A stretch of DNA of 60,962 nt from CAYFJO01 sp964343305 (GTDB lineage Bacteria > Planctomycetota > Planctomycetia > Pirellulales > Pirellulaceae), in contig CAYFJO010000014.1 in the NCBI GenBank assembly GCA_964343305.1, positions 1 to 60,962 of the forward strand, in the 5' to 3' direction. Position numbers and translations under genes: made by a program. The notes under the pieces were generated by a model. The model searched no databases. It saw nothing but the letters and a program-made list of their open reading frames with translations, and was not told the origin of the DNA. Each line of letters opens with the position of its first letter. The first letter of the stretch is position 1. Below are positions 31,778-40,681 of this stretch, one piece after another.

Positions 31778-33100
31778 ATGTCCGACGAACCCTCGATTGT
31801 TACGACAAACACATTGCGAAAGTGGATCACTGTTGCGATCGGACTAGCGATCGTTGGCGCGGTGGTGTTTTGGTACTTAACGCGAGACACGCTGCCGGGC
31901 GTGATCGTGATTGCGACGGGGGAACGTGGGGGCGAATACTTTCGATTTGCACAGGCGCTAGAGCAACCGCTTTCGCGACGCACGGGCGGGCGCATTGTGA
32001 TTCGCACGACACACGGATCTAAGGACAACCTGTCGAGCATCAGCCGCGGCGCGGCCCAACTGGCCATCGTGCAATCAGGCTCGGTGTCGATGGACGAGTT
32101 GGACGTCGTCGCGCCGCTGTATCCCGAACTTGTTCACTTTATCGTGCGGCGCGGTTCTGGCATTCAGTCGATCGCCGACTTGGCGAATAAGAGAGTTTCT
32201 CTGGGAGTGCCTGGATCGGGAATGCGCCAAAGCGCGGTCCAAGTGTTGGAGCACTACGGGATCCAATCGAACAGCCTCGTCGACAACGATGTGTACTTTA
32301 TGGAGTTAGAGAACGATAAGACCTATGATGCGGCAATCGTCACGACGGGGATCGGAAACCGGGACTTGGATCACTTGTTGCGTTCGGGCGATTTCGAATT
32401 GTTGTCCATCACGGATGCCAAGGCTCTTGATTTACGAAGTCCGTACTTCCGGTACTACGAGATTCCGTCCGGACTTTATGCCGAGCAGCCGGCCGTCCCC
32501 TCGACGACTGTTCGCACGGTGGCAACGACCGCGTTCCTGGTCACACGGAAGAACGGCTCCAACTTGCTGGTTGATCATGTGTTGGCTTCGCTGTACGAAG
32601 AAGACTTGAAGCTCTTGGCACCGACGCTGATTCCGCGACAGGAGGCCAGCGACTGGGTTTCCGTGCGTCTCCACCCCAAGGCAAAGGATTGGATCGCCCC
32701 GCGTGACAAGCTCGGTTGGGTCGCCAACGTCATGGAGTCTCTGGCCGCCACCAAGGAATTGCTTTTCGCTCTGGGAGCGGGCCTCTATCTTTTTTGGTTG
32801 CGCTGGCGAACAAGAAGAGAGCGAGAACGCTTAGCCATGCTCCGCCAACAAAAGGACCATCTGGACATGTTCTTGGTCGAGACGCTGACGATCGAAGAAG
32901 CTCAAATGCACGTGACGGACACAGAGAAACTGCAAAGCATGCTGGACCAGATCACGCGGATCAAGTTGCGTGCGCTGCGCGAGTTCACCGAGGAAGCACT
33001 GCGAAGCGATCAGGCGTTCGCGATCTTTTTGGGCCAGTGTTCCAGTTTGATTAATAAAATCCAACTCAAGATCGTGACCTACTCGAGGTCGGACGAATAG
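31778..33100 (+). CDS. Membrane-anchored TAXI-family substrate-binding protein
   Basis: TAXI proteins are the solute-binding parts of TRAP transporters. After an N-terminal span (near 13-30) comes a typical TAXI fold: VIATGERGGEYFRFAQAL, AQLAIVQSGSVS, and LANKRVSLGVPGSGMRQSA. Unlike secreted binding proteins it has a second span near residue 330 (LLFALGAGLYLFWLRW) and a charged, coiled C-terminal region of about 95 residues. No TRAP membrane subunit is adjacent, so it may be a sensor or orphan receptor. Confidence 0.8.
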   Translation: MSDEPSIVTTNTLRKWITVAIGLAIVGAVVFWYLTRDTLPGVIVIATGERGGEYFRFAQALEQPLSRRTGGRIVIRTTHGSKDNLSSISRGAAQLAIVQSGSVSMDELDVVAPLYPELVHFIVRRGSGIQSIADLANKRVSLGVPGSGMRQSAVQVLEHYGIQSNSLVDNDVYFMELENDKTYDAAIVTTGIGNRDLDHLLRSGDFELLSITDAKALDLRSPYFRYYEIPSGLYAEQPAVPSTTVRTVATTAFLVTRKNGSNLLVDHVLASLYEEDLKLLAPTLIPRQEASDWVSVRLHPKAKDWIAPRDKLGWVANVMESLAATKELLFALGAGLYLFWLRWRTRRERERLAMLRQQKDHLDMFLVETLTIEEAQMHVTDTEKLQSMLDQITRIKLRALREFTEEALRSDQAFAIFLGQCSSLINKIQLKIVTYSRSDE

Positions 33101-33168
33101 CCCGCCACCTCTGCATCTTGACCGGCAGAAACTTGTACTGGGTCGAATTAGTGAACGCGGCGAACAGG

Positions 33169-33693
33169 TCACACGTCGTCGCGCCAGCCGGAGCCAACCC
33201 AGGGGATTTCCGCGTGGTTGTCGATTCTTAGCCGCAAGCTGAGTTGGGCACCGTGGTGATAAATGTGCCGGATGTTATAGACATGCAGCTCGGCGCGGGT
33301 CGTCTTTCGCCGCGCAAACCCCGTCGGTCCCTCGAGCACCTCGGCCGTTTCGGCAGCGATCACTTGTTGCGCTTTGCGTCGGCAAAAATCCAGGTACGTC
33401 AGCAGCGGAGCCTTCTCGTAGGTCGACGTTGGCTCGCGAGGCTGAAGTTGTTCGTAGTCGCCGAAAAAGTCCTGGTTGTCTTGATGAAACTTCTGCTCGC
33501 GGATCGTATGCTCGCTGGGTTCGAGATAGTAATCGGCAAAGAACAGCGTGTGAAAGACGACCTGGCTAAACGGGTACTTTGCAACGGGCTCCTGCCACGC
33601 AGAGTCAGGGCAACGGTCGATGCACAGATGCATGGTACAGAAGACCGCTTCGTATTGGTTGCCGATGAGTTGCTTGAAAGTGTCGAGCATCAT
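33169..33693 (-). CDS. DinB-like four-helix-bundle protein
   Basis: 174 residues resembling DinB/YfiT metalloenzymes, often thiol-dependent transferases of unknown substrate. Metal histidines would be in VVFHTLFFADYY and YNIRHIYHHGAQLSLRLR. Two adjacent ATGs (33693, 33690) are possible starts. It lies 14 bp after the ABC permease stop on the same strand, so it may be co-transcribed, but no functional link is evident. Confidence 0.72.
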   Translation of the reverse strand: MMLDTFKQLIGNQYEAVFCTMHLCIDRCPDSAWQEPVAKYPFSQVVFHTLFFADYYLEPSEHTIREQKFHQDNQDFFGDYEQLQPREPTSTYEKAPLLTYLDFCRRKAQQVIAAETAEVLEGPTGFARRKTTRAELHVYNIRHIYHHGAQLSLRLRIDNHAEIPWVGSGWRDDV

Positions 33694-33707
33694 TCAATCC
33701 TGGTAAA

Positions 33708-35378
33708 TCACTGCGAAACACGCCAACGCGTATTAAACATCCACATCATCATGGCCAGCAGCAGCATGTTCATGCCGATTGAAAACACCATGTACATTCC
33801 GAACAGCAACCACGCTTCGGGCTGGTAGCCGAAAAACCATCCCGTATGACTGTAACGCTGCTCAAACGGCCCACTATCTTCCAATTCCAGCGGCACGGAA
33901 AACGCCGCCGAGAACGGGCTCATCAATCCCATCGTTTCGACAACTTCGGTCGCGGAATCGTTCGGATAAAACGTGTTGGCAAAGAAACTCATCGCCAAAG
34001 GGCCACAAAACATCACCATGATGATGAGATACGTGGCCATCAAACTGACTGACGTTCTCCGCATCAGCACACTGCAGAACAACGCCAACATCCCGGTGGT
34101 GACGCAGGTCATCAGCACGATCAAAATGTAAGCGATGATGGCCGCAAAGTTTGACCAATAAGCGGTGACCATGACACAAGCCAACGCTACAGGCCACAAC
34201 AAAAACATCGTCAAGACGCTGGACACGCGCAGCCCGGCAATCAATTTTCCCCACAAAATCTGCCAGGGCGAGATCGTTGTCGTCAACAACAAGTCCAACG
34301 TTTGCCGTTCGCGTTCACTCGTCACACTGCCCGCGGAAAAAACGGGACCGACCAGCATGTTGAAGATAACGACATAACCGATGTACCAGGCGGCAAATTG
34401 TGGCCAGATATATAGACACGCCGCCATCAGCGGAATGGCCAACAACATACTGACCTGAATCACCAACCGCAGCATCAGCGTCCCTTGGCTGAAGATTTCG
34501 CTGCGCATTTCTTTGTCGTAAACCGGATTCGCCCCATCGTCCATCAACGTTTCGCGTTTCGGCGGAGCGAACAGTTTGTCCGGGAATTGATCGCGATTGA
34601 TCACCAGTCCTACGGCTTGTTGCGCTTCTTCTTCCAGGTCCACCACCTCCTTGCCTTCGCTGCCCACGTCCGGCGGGTTCAGTAACCGCGAACTGGTGTT
34701 GAAGAACAACGCAATACAAATCGCCGCCCCAATTCCAGGTAGCACCGTGATCACCAGCATCAATCGAAACTGTCCGTGTTCGCCCAGCCAGTGCCAAACC
34801 AAAACCCCGATCATTGCCAGCGGCAAAATCAACAAGTACGAAACGACCAACGATGCCGCGGTCCGCTTAAAATAACTGCTGCATGCGATGCTGATCATGC
34901 CAAAAGTGATCACCGAGACCAGCAGCGCGAAATACGCGGCCAGCACTTCCAAAAAGTCGACGCCACCCAGCGGCAAGCACAGCATCACAATCGGCAGCGA
35001 AGCAAAAATCAACACGGCCAGATGAGCGAGCGACGCGATCAGTTTTCCCAACACAATGGCCGACGGCCGCAGCGGACTGGCCAACAGCATTTCGTATGTC
35101 TTACGTTCTTTCTCACCTGTCACCGTACCCGCGGCAAAACTAGGTGCCATCAGCGACGCCAACATGTATTGGCCCAAAAAGAACAAGTCGGTCAACTGTT
35201 TCGCCGCCCCTTGATCGACCGAGTTGTACGACAGGTCCAGCCGCGTATCTTGTGGCCAGGCAAAATAGATCACGGCTCCCAGCAATGCTTGGTACAAGAA
35301 CAACAACGCGAACGCTCGCGGCATTCGCAAGTTGACGAGTAGTTCGCGTTGCAAGACGGGATTTTCGATCAAATACAT
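33708..35378 (-). CDS. Double-length ABC-2-type permease
   Basis: 556 residues with two ABC-2 membrane modules in tandem. The halves share the motif GTVTGEKERKTYEMLLASP (near residue 85) and GSVTSERERQTLDLLLTTT (near 350). Such proteins are membrane parts of exporters or gliding/secretion-type ABC systems. Each half has about six spans. No ATPase gene is next to it, so its ATP-binding partner must be encoded elsewhere. The gene is divergent from the zinc-ribbon protein. Confidence 0.82.
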   Translation of the reverse strand: MYLIENPVLQRELLVNLRMPRAFALLFLYQALLGAVIYFAWPQDTRLDLSYNSVDQGAAKQLTDLFFLGQYMLASLMAPSFAAGTVTGEKERKTYEMLLASPLRPSAIVLGKLIASLAHLAVLIFASLPIVMLCLPLGGVDFLEVLAAYFALLVSVITFGMISIACSSYFKRTAASLVVSYLLILPLAMIGVLVWHWLGEHGQFRLMLVITVLPGIGAAICIALFFNTSSRLLNPPDVGSEGKEVVDLEEEAQQAVGLVINRDQFPDKLFAPPKRETLMDDGANPVYDKEMRSEIFSQGTLMLRLVIQVSMLLAIPLMAACLYIWPQFAAWYIGYVVIFNMLVGPVFSAGSVTSERERQTLDLLLTTTISPWQILWGKLIAGLRVSSVLTMFLLWPVALACVMVTAYWSNFAAIIAYILIVLMTCVTTGMLALFCSVLMRRTSVSLMATYLIIMVMFCGPLAMSFFANTFYPNDSATEVVETMGLMSPFSAAFSVPLELEDSGPFEQRYSHTGWFFGYQPEAWLLFGMYMVFSIGMNMLLLAMMMWMFNTRWRVSQ

Positions 35379-35549
35379 GGCATGATTCTAAACAAATACC
35401 TCGATGTTGTGCGACGAATTGGTGCGATTTGAAACAAATGGGATTTGCATGCCCACTTTGCGGCGGCTCTAAACATCCAATTAGCTATGCGTTTGCTGGC
35501 TCCTACGTTATTATTGTGGAATTGGAATTCACCTTTGGCAGATACGATA

Positions 35550-36356
35550 ATGAGCATTTCATTCCAGTGTCCTCAATGCGCCAGCAAGTTTAACGTGGCG
35601 GCGAATCTCGCTGGGAAGAAGGCCAAGTGCAAGTGTGGCAACGTTATTGTGGTGCCGTCCGTGCACGCGGTGCCTGCTCCAGCGCCGGTTTCTGCTCCTT
35701 CACCATCGGCAATCCTGGTTCAGTGTCCTTCTTGTGGACAACAACATCAGGCCAGCGCGGCCATGGCTGGCACGATGGCTCGCTGCGGTTGTGGTGCCGT
35801 GCTTCAGATTCCCCATCTCAATCCAGCAGCGGCTGCGCCTCAACCAGCCGCGCCGTTTCAAGCTCCGGCTGTACCAGCGCAGCCGGCCTTTCAACAACCA
35901 GCCGCGTATCAACAACCGGCTTATCCCGCCGCTCCGGACCCGTTTGCCGCTCCACAACCTTACGGACAACAACCATTTCAACAGCAACCAGCATCTCACG
36001 ATCCGCTGTTGGACGACTTGGCCGCGGGTGAAATGATGTCGCAGGCGGTCTACCAACCGTATCCTCAGCAACAAATGCAGCAGCCTGCCGCGCCGGTGTC
36101 AAACCAGCAGTCTGAAGATGCACTCCTCAATCAATATTTGCATGACGAGGATTGGAAAAAGCCCGATCCCAACGACGGAGACGGCGGATCGCTGGAAAGC
36201 GGCATGATGAACGCCGGATTTCTGGGCGGTTTGTTTTTGTTCGTCGGCGGGATTGTTGTTTTTGGTGCTTTATGGATTTCCGGCTGGATTTGGCCATACG
36301 CACTGGTGATCAGCGCGTTGGGATTAGTCTCCATGCTGAAGGAACTATTCACCTAG
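35550..36356 (+). CDS. Twin zinc-ribbon, Pro/Gln-rich membrane protein
   Basis: 268 residues. Two zinc-ribbon-like units begin FQCPQCASKFNVAANLAGKK (then CKCG) and VQCPSCGQQHQASAAMAGT (then CGCG). A long Ala/Pro/Gln-rich linker follows, an acidic patch, and two closely spaced hydrophobic segments at the C-terminus. No family name beyond zinc ribbon is recalled. ATG 35550 was chosen; the longer frame from 35445 would put an odd sequence before the first ribbon. It is a distant partner in style of the protein at 40682. Confidence 0.68.
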   Translation: MSISFQCPQCASKFNVAANLAGKKAKCKCGNVIVVPSVHAVPAPAPVSAPSPSAILVQCPSCGQQHQASAAMAGTMARCGCGAVLQIPHLNPAAAAPQPAAPFQAPAVPAQPAFQQPAAYQQPAYPAAPDPFAAPQPYGQQPFQQQPASHDPLLDDLAAGEMMSQAVYQPYPQQQMQQPAAPVSNQQSEDALLNQYLHDEDWKKPDPNDGDGGSLESGMMNAGFLGGLFLFVGGIVVFGALWISGWIWPYALVISALGLVSMLKELFT

Positions 36357-37736
36357 CGCAAGTCCGTCTCGTTCCAGCGGCAACGTTAGACAATGCGGGC
36401 CGCCATTGGCGCGGACAAGTTCGTGCGACGCGAATGTCTGCACATCGACTCCTCCCTCGCGTAACGCTGCCATCGTGTGATCGTTGCCTTGATAGGCGAC
36501 CACATGGCCCGGAGCGGTCGCAATCATGTTGGTCGCCATGAACCGGCTTTCGCGAATCACACGTTCGACAACGTGACGCAGTTTGTTTTCGTCGGCCTGT
36601 GCGTTGCCACCGACGTTGATCACGGCGCAGCCAGACTTCTTCAAATAGTCGACCAGTTTCATGCGTTCAAATGATTCGTCTTCGTCGCCTGTGCCGGCTT
36701 GGAAGCGGCGTAGCCAGCCGACGTTTCGCACTTCGGTCAACAACGCCGCCGCTTCGGATTTTTTGAATTGATCAATGCGGGCGAAGCCGAACAAGATTTC
36801 CAACAACGGATTTCGATCGACATGTTCCTTCTCGAGCAAGTAGGGAACTGCGAGCACTGTTTTGCGATCTACGAAATTCACCAGGCAATCCAGATGATAA
36901 AAGATCAACTGCAGCCCCTCCCATTCACCCGGTTCCCATTGCAGGCTGGGCATTTGAACCGACAAAACGTCCATGTCCAGCATCTTTGCCAGCCGGCTGG
37001 CAGCCTCGACCTGCGATGTGTTGCCGACGCCGACCAGCAGTGTTTTGGCATCGAGGACCATGACATCGCCGCCTTGCAAGAAGACGCCTTCTTTCGACGC
37101 GTCGAACAAGACCGGGTATGCCCGCAGCGCCGCGGCGTACTTAAACATGAATCGTGCCAGCACCGCTTCAAAGGTGCGTACTTTGTTGTTGAAATTACAA
37201 AGCACCACGCCACGCGGCGTCATGACGGCCAGGTCGCGCGTAAAAAACATCGAAGTCGCCGGTGCAATCAGCGGCCGAAAGTTCTTCGATTCGTCTTTGT
37301 GATAAACGAATCGATCTTCGCGACCCAGCAGCGTGGCTGCGCTGACTTCTTTTTCGTGTTCGACCAGCGGTGTTGCTTCGGCTCGCAACCAGCCGTGAAA
37401 CGTTTCTCGGCGTCGTGCCTCAGCGATGGCGTCATCGAGCAATGATTCTACTTGCAGCACTTCGGCTCCGGATTGCCGAAGCAGTTTGACCATCGCCGCG
37501 TGTTGCGGTCCGGCTTCCTTACGCAACAATTCCCAGGTCAACATCGAATGGCCACCCAACATCATTGGAAACGTTTTCCGCGTTTCCTCGCCAGGTGAGT
37601 GCACGATGACTTTGCGGAGTTTGCCGACTTCCGAGGTGACAAACGGTTTCGCACTCGAAGTCCGTTCCGCCGAGAAGGCCGGAGAACTAGATAATCCGAG
37701 CACCAGCGAAGATTGCAGAAAGCGGCGACGATTCAT
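36345..37736 (-). CDS. Tat-signal arginine deiminase-family protein
   Basis: Arginine deiminase/amidinotransferase fold; characterised members turn arginine into citrulline and ammonia. Support: GKLRKVIVHSPGEE at the start of the domain, ATSMFFTRDLAV, FLQGGDVMVLD, IFYHLDCLVNF (HxD) and GPHCLTLPL with the likely nucleophile Cys449. The N-terminus NRRRFLQSSLVLGLSSSPAF is a twin-arginine-like signal, so the enzyme is expected outside the cytoplasm, unusual for ADI. ATG 37736; the longer frame reads through a repeat. The last 12 bp overlap the convergent zinc-ribbon gene. Confidence 0.82.
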   Translation of the reverse strand: MNRRRFLQSSLVLGLSSSPAFSAERTSSAKPFVTSEVGKLRKVIVHSPGEETRKTFPMMLGGHSMLTWELLRKEAGPQHAAMVKLLRQSGAEVLQVESLLDDAIAEARRRETFHGWLRAEATPLVEHEKEVSAATLLGREDRFVYHKDESKNFRPLIAPATSMFFTRDLAVMTPRGVVLCNFNNKVRTFEAVLARFMFKYAAALRAYPVLFDASKEGVFLQGGDVMVLDAKTLLVGVGNTSQVEAASRLAKMLDMDVLSVQMPSLQWEPGEWEGLQLIFYHLDCLVNFVDRKTVLAVPYLLEKEHVDRNPLLEILFGFARIDQFKKSEAAALLTEVRNVGWLRRFQAGTGDEDESFERMKLVDYLKKSGCAVINVGGNAQADENKLRHVVERVIRESRFMATNMIATAPGHVVAYQGNDHTMAALREGGVDVQTFASHELVRANGGPHCLTLPLERDGLALGE

Positions 37737-37773
37737 CAGCCCAAATACTCGCGCATCATCAGAATTGTGTTTC

Positions 37774-37850
37774 GTGTGCCACTGGCTCTGCCAGTGTTCT
37801 TCAACTTCTATTGCGTCTAGCTTGCAGCACTGGCAGAGCCAGTGGCACAC
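37774..37850. repeat. gtgccactggc palindromic repeat
   Basis: 37774-37796 (gtgtgccactggctctgcca and on) and 37828-37850 are perfect inverted copies, each also a short hairpin. It matches the cluster at 13053-13149. It lies between two minus-strand genes, just after the stop of the alpha/beta hydrolase. Confidence 0.9.
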
Positions 37851-37854
37851 AGGT

Positions 37855-40221
37855 TTACTTCACTTCTACTTTGGCCCAGAACGGATGTTGGCGGTCGCCG
37901 CGCGTGCGGACATCTTCCAGCAAAACTTCGGCGCTAGGCGAAATCTGACGGATGATCCGTTTGCGTTCAGCGGCGATGGTCACTCGTTCGTCGAAGTTCA
38001 CCATTTCGGGTGACAGCCACACGGTGGCGCTGCCGGCTGCGGTTTTCAAGACGATGGTGTTGCTGCCACCGATCTTGCCTTCCGTGACGGCTTCACGAGC
38101 CCCGACCCGCGGCCATTCCAGCGGAGCGACGACGCTGCGTTCGGGCAGGTTGTCCAACTCGGCCCACCAGAAAAAGTTGTCCCATTGTCGCATCGTGACC
38201 GCTTTGAAATCCTTTGGAAAGAAATCTCGCTTCTGAAAACTCATCCACTTAAAAAGGTTTTGTACTTCGTCGTGGAAGTGTTCATGTCCGCGGCCTTGAT
38301 ATTGCACAACGGTCACGTCGTAGCCGGCATATCGCATGTAGCGGTTCAAATCCATCTTATTGCGTTCCATCTTGTTGCCGTCCATTTCACCACAGACAAA
38401 ATACATGGGCAAAACATTGCGGGCATTTTCGTAATACCGCGAGACATACTTGTCCGCCGTGGCGACGATTGGCATCACACCGGCCCAAAGGTCAGGGTGC
38501 GCCAGGCCGATATCCCACGCCGCATCGCCGCCCATCGAATGTCCCGAGAGAAAGACGCGATCGGTATCGATGGAAAACCGGCTGCAGGCATCGCGTAACG
38601 TGTATAACACGGCGGCATGCTCGCGAGCGGAGTATTTGTATTTGGTCTGATGTTCCGACGTCCATACTGGTGCGATGATGATCGATCCGCGGCGCGTGGC
38701 TTGCCCCAGCCGCATCCCGCGCTCCTCGCTGTAGGAGCCGGCAAACCAATCGATCTGTTGCTGGGGCGTCGTACCGGATCCGTTCAGCGTGATGACGCAT
38801 GGATAGCGTCGCTGGGGATTGTATTCGGGCGGCAGTTGCACGTAGTAGGTGAAACCCGGCTGACCAGTCAATCCCGGAATGGTCAGTTCATAAAACCCTG
38901 GAATGTTTTGTTCGCTTGCCTGTGTCTCGACGACCGGCGGCAGGTGGGCAACGATCTTGGACAGATACGACGGATGGCTGCCTTCCAGCGATTCGAGTTT
39001 TTTCAAGATCTCTTTTCGTTCGTGAGGCAGGTCGGAACGAAGATACTGGCGAACGAGGTTCCGCACCTCGACCAAGTCCAACGCGACGGCAATGTTTTCC
39101 GTGCCGCTGCCGCTGCCGAGCAACCAGCCGCTGATCGCGAGGGCAACTTTTTGTTCCGCCGTGAGCGACGGATCTTCGGACAATCGCAAATAGTCGGCCA
39201 TGCGATTCAGCGAGTGAATGTTGAGCAGTGCTTTGATTTCATCGTGAGCATTGTCGATTTTGGCTTTGAGTGCTTCGTCTTTGATGACCTCAATGTGCTC
39301 CTTTAACAACTCAAAGACCTTATCGCCCAACGCTTGCGTCTCTTCGTACTCCTCCAGAATCTCGCGGACTTCCAGCAGGATTTCGCCAGCAACTCCGTTA
39401 GACGGGAACCCCTTGAGCATTCGCATCGCCAACCGATGTTGCCCCGCTTCTCGTCGCAGCTCGATTTCCTGGAGCAAGCGTCGCGCGCCCGATTGGCGCA
39501 AGGCGGTGACTTGCTTGGTAAGTTCCCGCAGTCCCGGAAAATCCTTGATGACTTCTTTTAGCTCGGCTTCCGCATCTCGATGCCGATTGGCTTGCGTGTA
39601 AAGACGTACGATTCGCAGCCGATCCGCCGAGTTTTTGGGATCCAGTGCACCGCGCAAAACTTTGCTCAACGTGGTGCGTGGAATCGAACTGGTCGCGACA
39701 CGCATGTCCCAGACATAGGAATGGCCGCCCAACAATCCCTCGACTTTGCAGTAGTTGGGCGTGACGAGCGTGATCCCTTGGATGATCTCCACGTTGTCTT
39801 TCGGCGTGCTCATCACAAAGATCCGACGTCCCCACTCGTCAAAGGGCGTCACTTTTACGATTGGTCCCACACCACCAACGCGTCGGCCCGATGCTGCCAC
39901 GCGCTGCTTGATGCGAATGCGTTCCTGGCTGGCAACTTCGCCTTCGGTCGGTTCCACGGCGAGGTTGTTGGTCGACACAAAGACGCGACGTAGCTCGTCA
40001 TCAATGAGCATGACCTTGGACACGCGGACGCCGCCGGCCGCCGGAGTGGCCTTGCCGGGATCTTCGCCAATCGCGGCGATCTTGCCCAACCGGCCTTCCA
40101 CTTGCATGCCGTTCTTCAACGTCACGACACCGGCAACCAGCAAACTTGGAATGATGGAAAGAACAACCGTGGCAAAGACGATGCGCACGAACGGAACGGG
40201 ACGAGAAACTGTGACTTGCAT
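37855..40221 (-). CDS. Secreted alpha/beta hydrolase with long N-terminal extension
   Basis: 788 residues. A hydrophobic N-terminal segment (RIVFATVVLSIIPSLLVAG) serves as signal or anchor. A beta-rich part and an all-helical part of some 300 residues follow, then a PHB-depolymerase/esterase-like hydrolase domain: YPCVITLNGSG (oxyanion region), FLSGHSMGGDAAWD (nucleophile Ser) and GRGHEHF (catalytic His). It may act on an ester in the envelope or outside; substrate unknown. ATG 40221 has AGAGGAAG upstream. The frame extends to 40458, but the added stretch has no support. Confidence 0.78.
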   Translation of the reverse strand: MQVTVSRPVPFVRIVFATVVLSIIPSLLVAGVVTLKNGMQVEGRLGKIAAIGEDPGKATPAAGGVRVSKVMLIDDELRRVFVSTNNLAVEPTEGEVASQERIRIKQRVAASGRRVGGVGPIVKVTPFDEWGRRIFVMSTPKDNVEIIQGITLVTPNYCKVEGLLGGHSYVWDMRVATSSIPRTTLSKVLRGALDPKNSADRLRIVRLYTQANRHRDAEAELKEVIKDFPGLRELTKQVTALRQSGARRLLQEIELRREAGQHRLAMRMLKGFPSNGVAGEILLEVREILEEYEETQALGDKVFELLKEHIEVIKDEALKAKIDNAHDEIKALLNIHSLNRMADYLRLSEDPSLTAEQKVALAISGWLLGSGSGTENIAVALDLVEVRNLVRQYLRSDLPHERKEILKKLESLEGSHPSYLSKIVAHLPPVVETQASEQNIPGFYELTIPGLTGQPGFTYYVQLPPEYNPQRRYPCVITLNGSGTTPQQQIDWFAGSYSEERGMRLGQATRRGSIIIAPVWTSEHQTKYKYSAREHAAVLYTLRDACSRFSIDTDRVFLSGHSMGGDAAWDIGLAHPDLWAGVMPIVATADKYVSRYYENARNVLPMYFVCGEMDGNKMERNKMDLNRYMRYAGYDVTVVQYQGRGHEHFHDEVQNLFKWMSFQKRDFFPKDFKAVTMRQWDNFFWWAELDNLPERSVVAPLEWPRVGAREAVTEGKIGGSNTIVLKTAAGSATVWLSPEMVNFDERVTIAAERKRIIRQISPSAEVLLEDVRTRGDRQHPFWAKVEVK

Positions 40222-40681
40222 GTTTTCGCTTCCTCTTCTGGAAATGTGAGGAAAGACAGCACGCTTGGCCCCCGTCAAGAGAGCGCGTCCTTCGCAATCA
40301 CCCCCGATCTGGCCCGATAAAGGGTCTCGCATTAAGTACCATTGTGACCGATGGCCGGGATTAGTCAACGAAGGTTTTGCGGACAATTGGCGACTTACGA
40401 CCGTTGACAGAAACCGCCAAAAGCCGCAAAAATACCGACGACTGGATTCATCATGCAATCTTTCCCCGGCTGTCCAAAAACTAGTCCTTCCTCGTGCCTT
40501 CTGGTAGTCTAGGAGAATGTTCAGGTCGTTCGTTTTTCAGCGAAACGAGCGGGTTCGCGTTTAACGGCAAGCCGAAGGCGACAGCGTTTTAAGACGATCG
40601 CTTTGGCTGGCCGCAGAACGAGAAGATGCACTCGTTTACCCATCCACCCCCTACCGCGCTTGGCGATCGCCCGTCTCATCT
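40222..40681. other. 460-bp divergent intergenic region
   Basis: Between the start of the alpha/beta hydrolase (-) and the zinc-ribbon protein (+). It must contain both promoters, but no convincing box pair was found by eye. A gcgttt-containing segment near 40555-40595 is repeated in direct orientation. No gene is seen. Confidence 0.5.
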
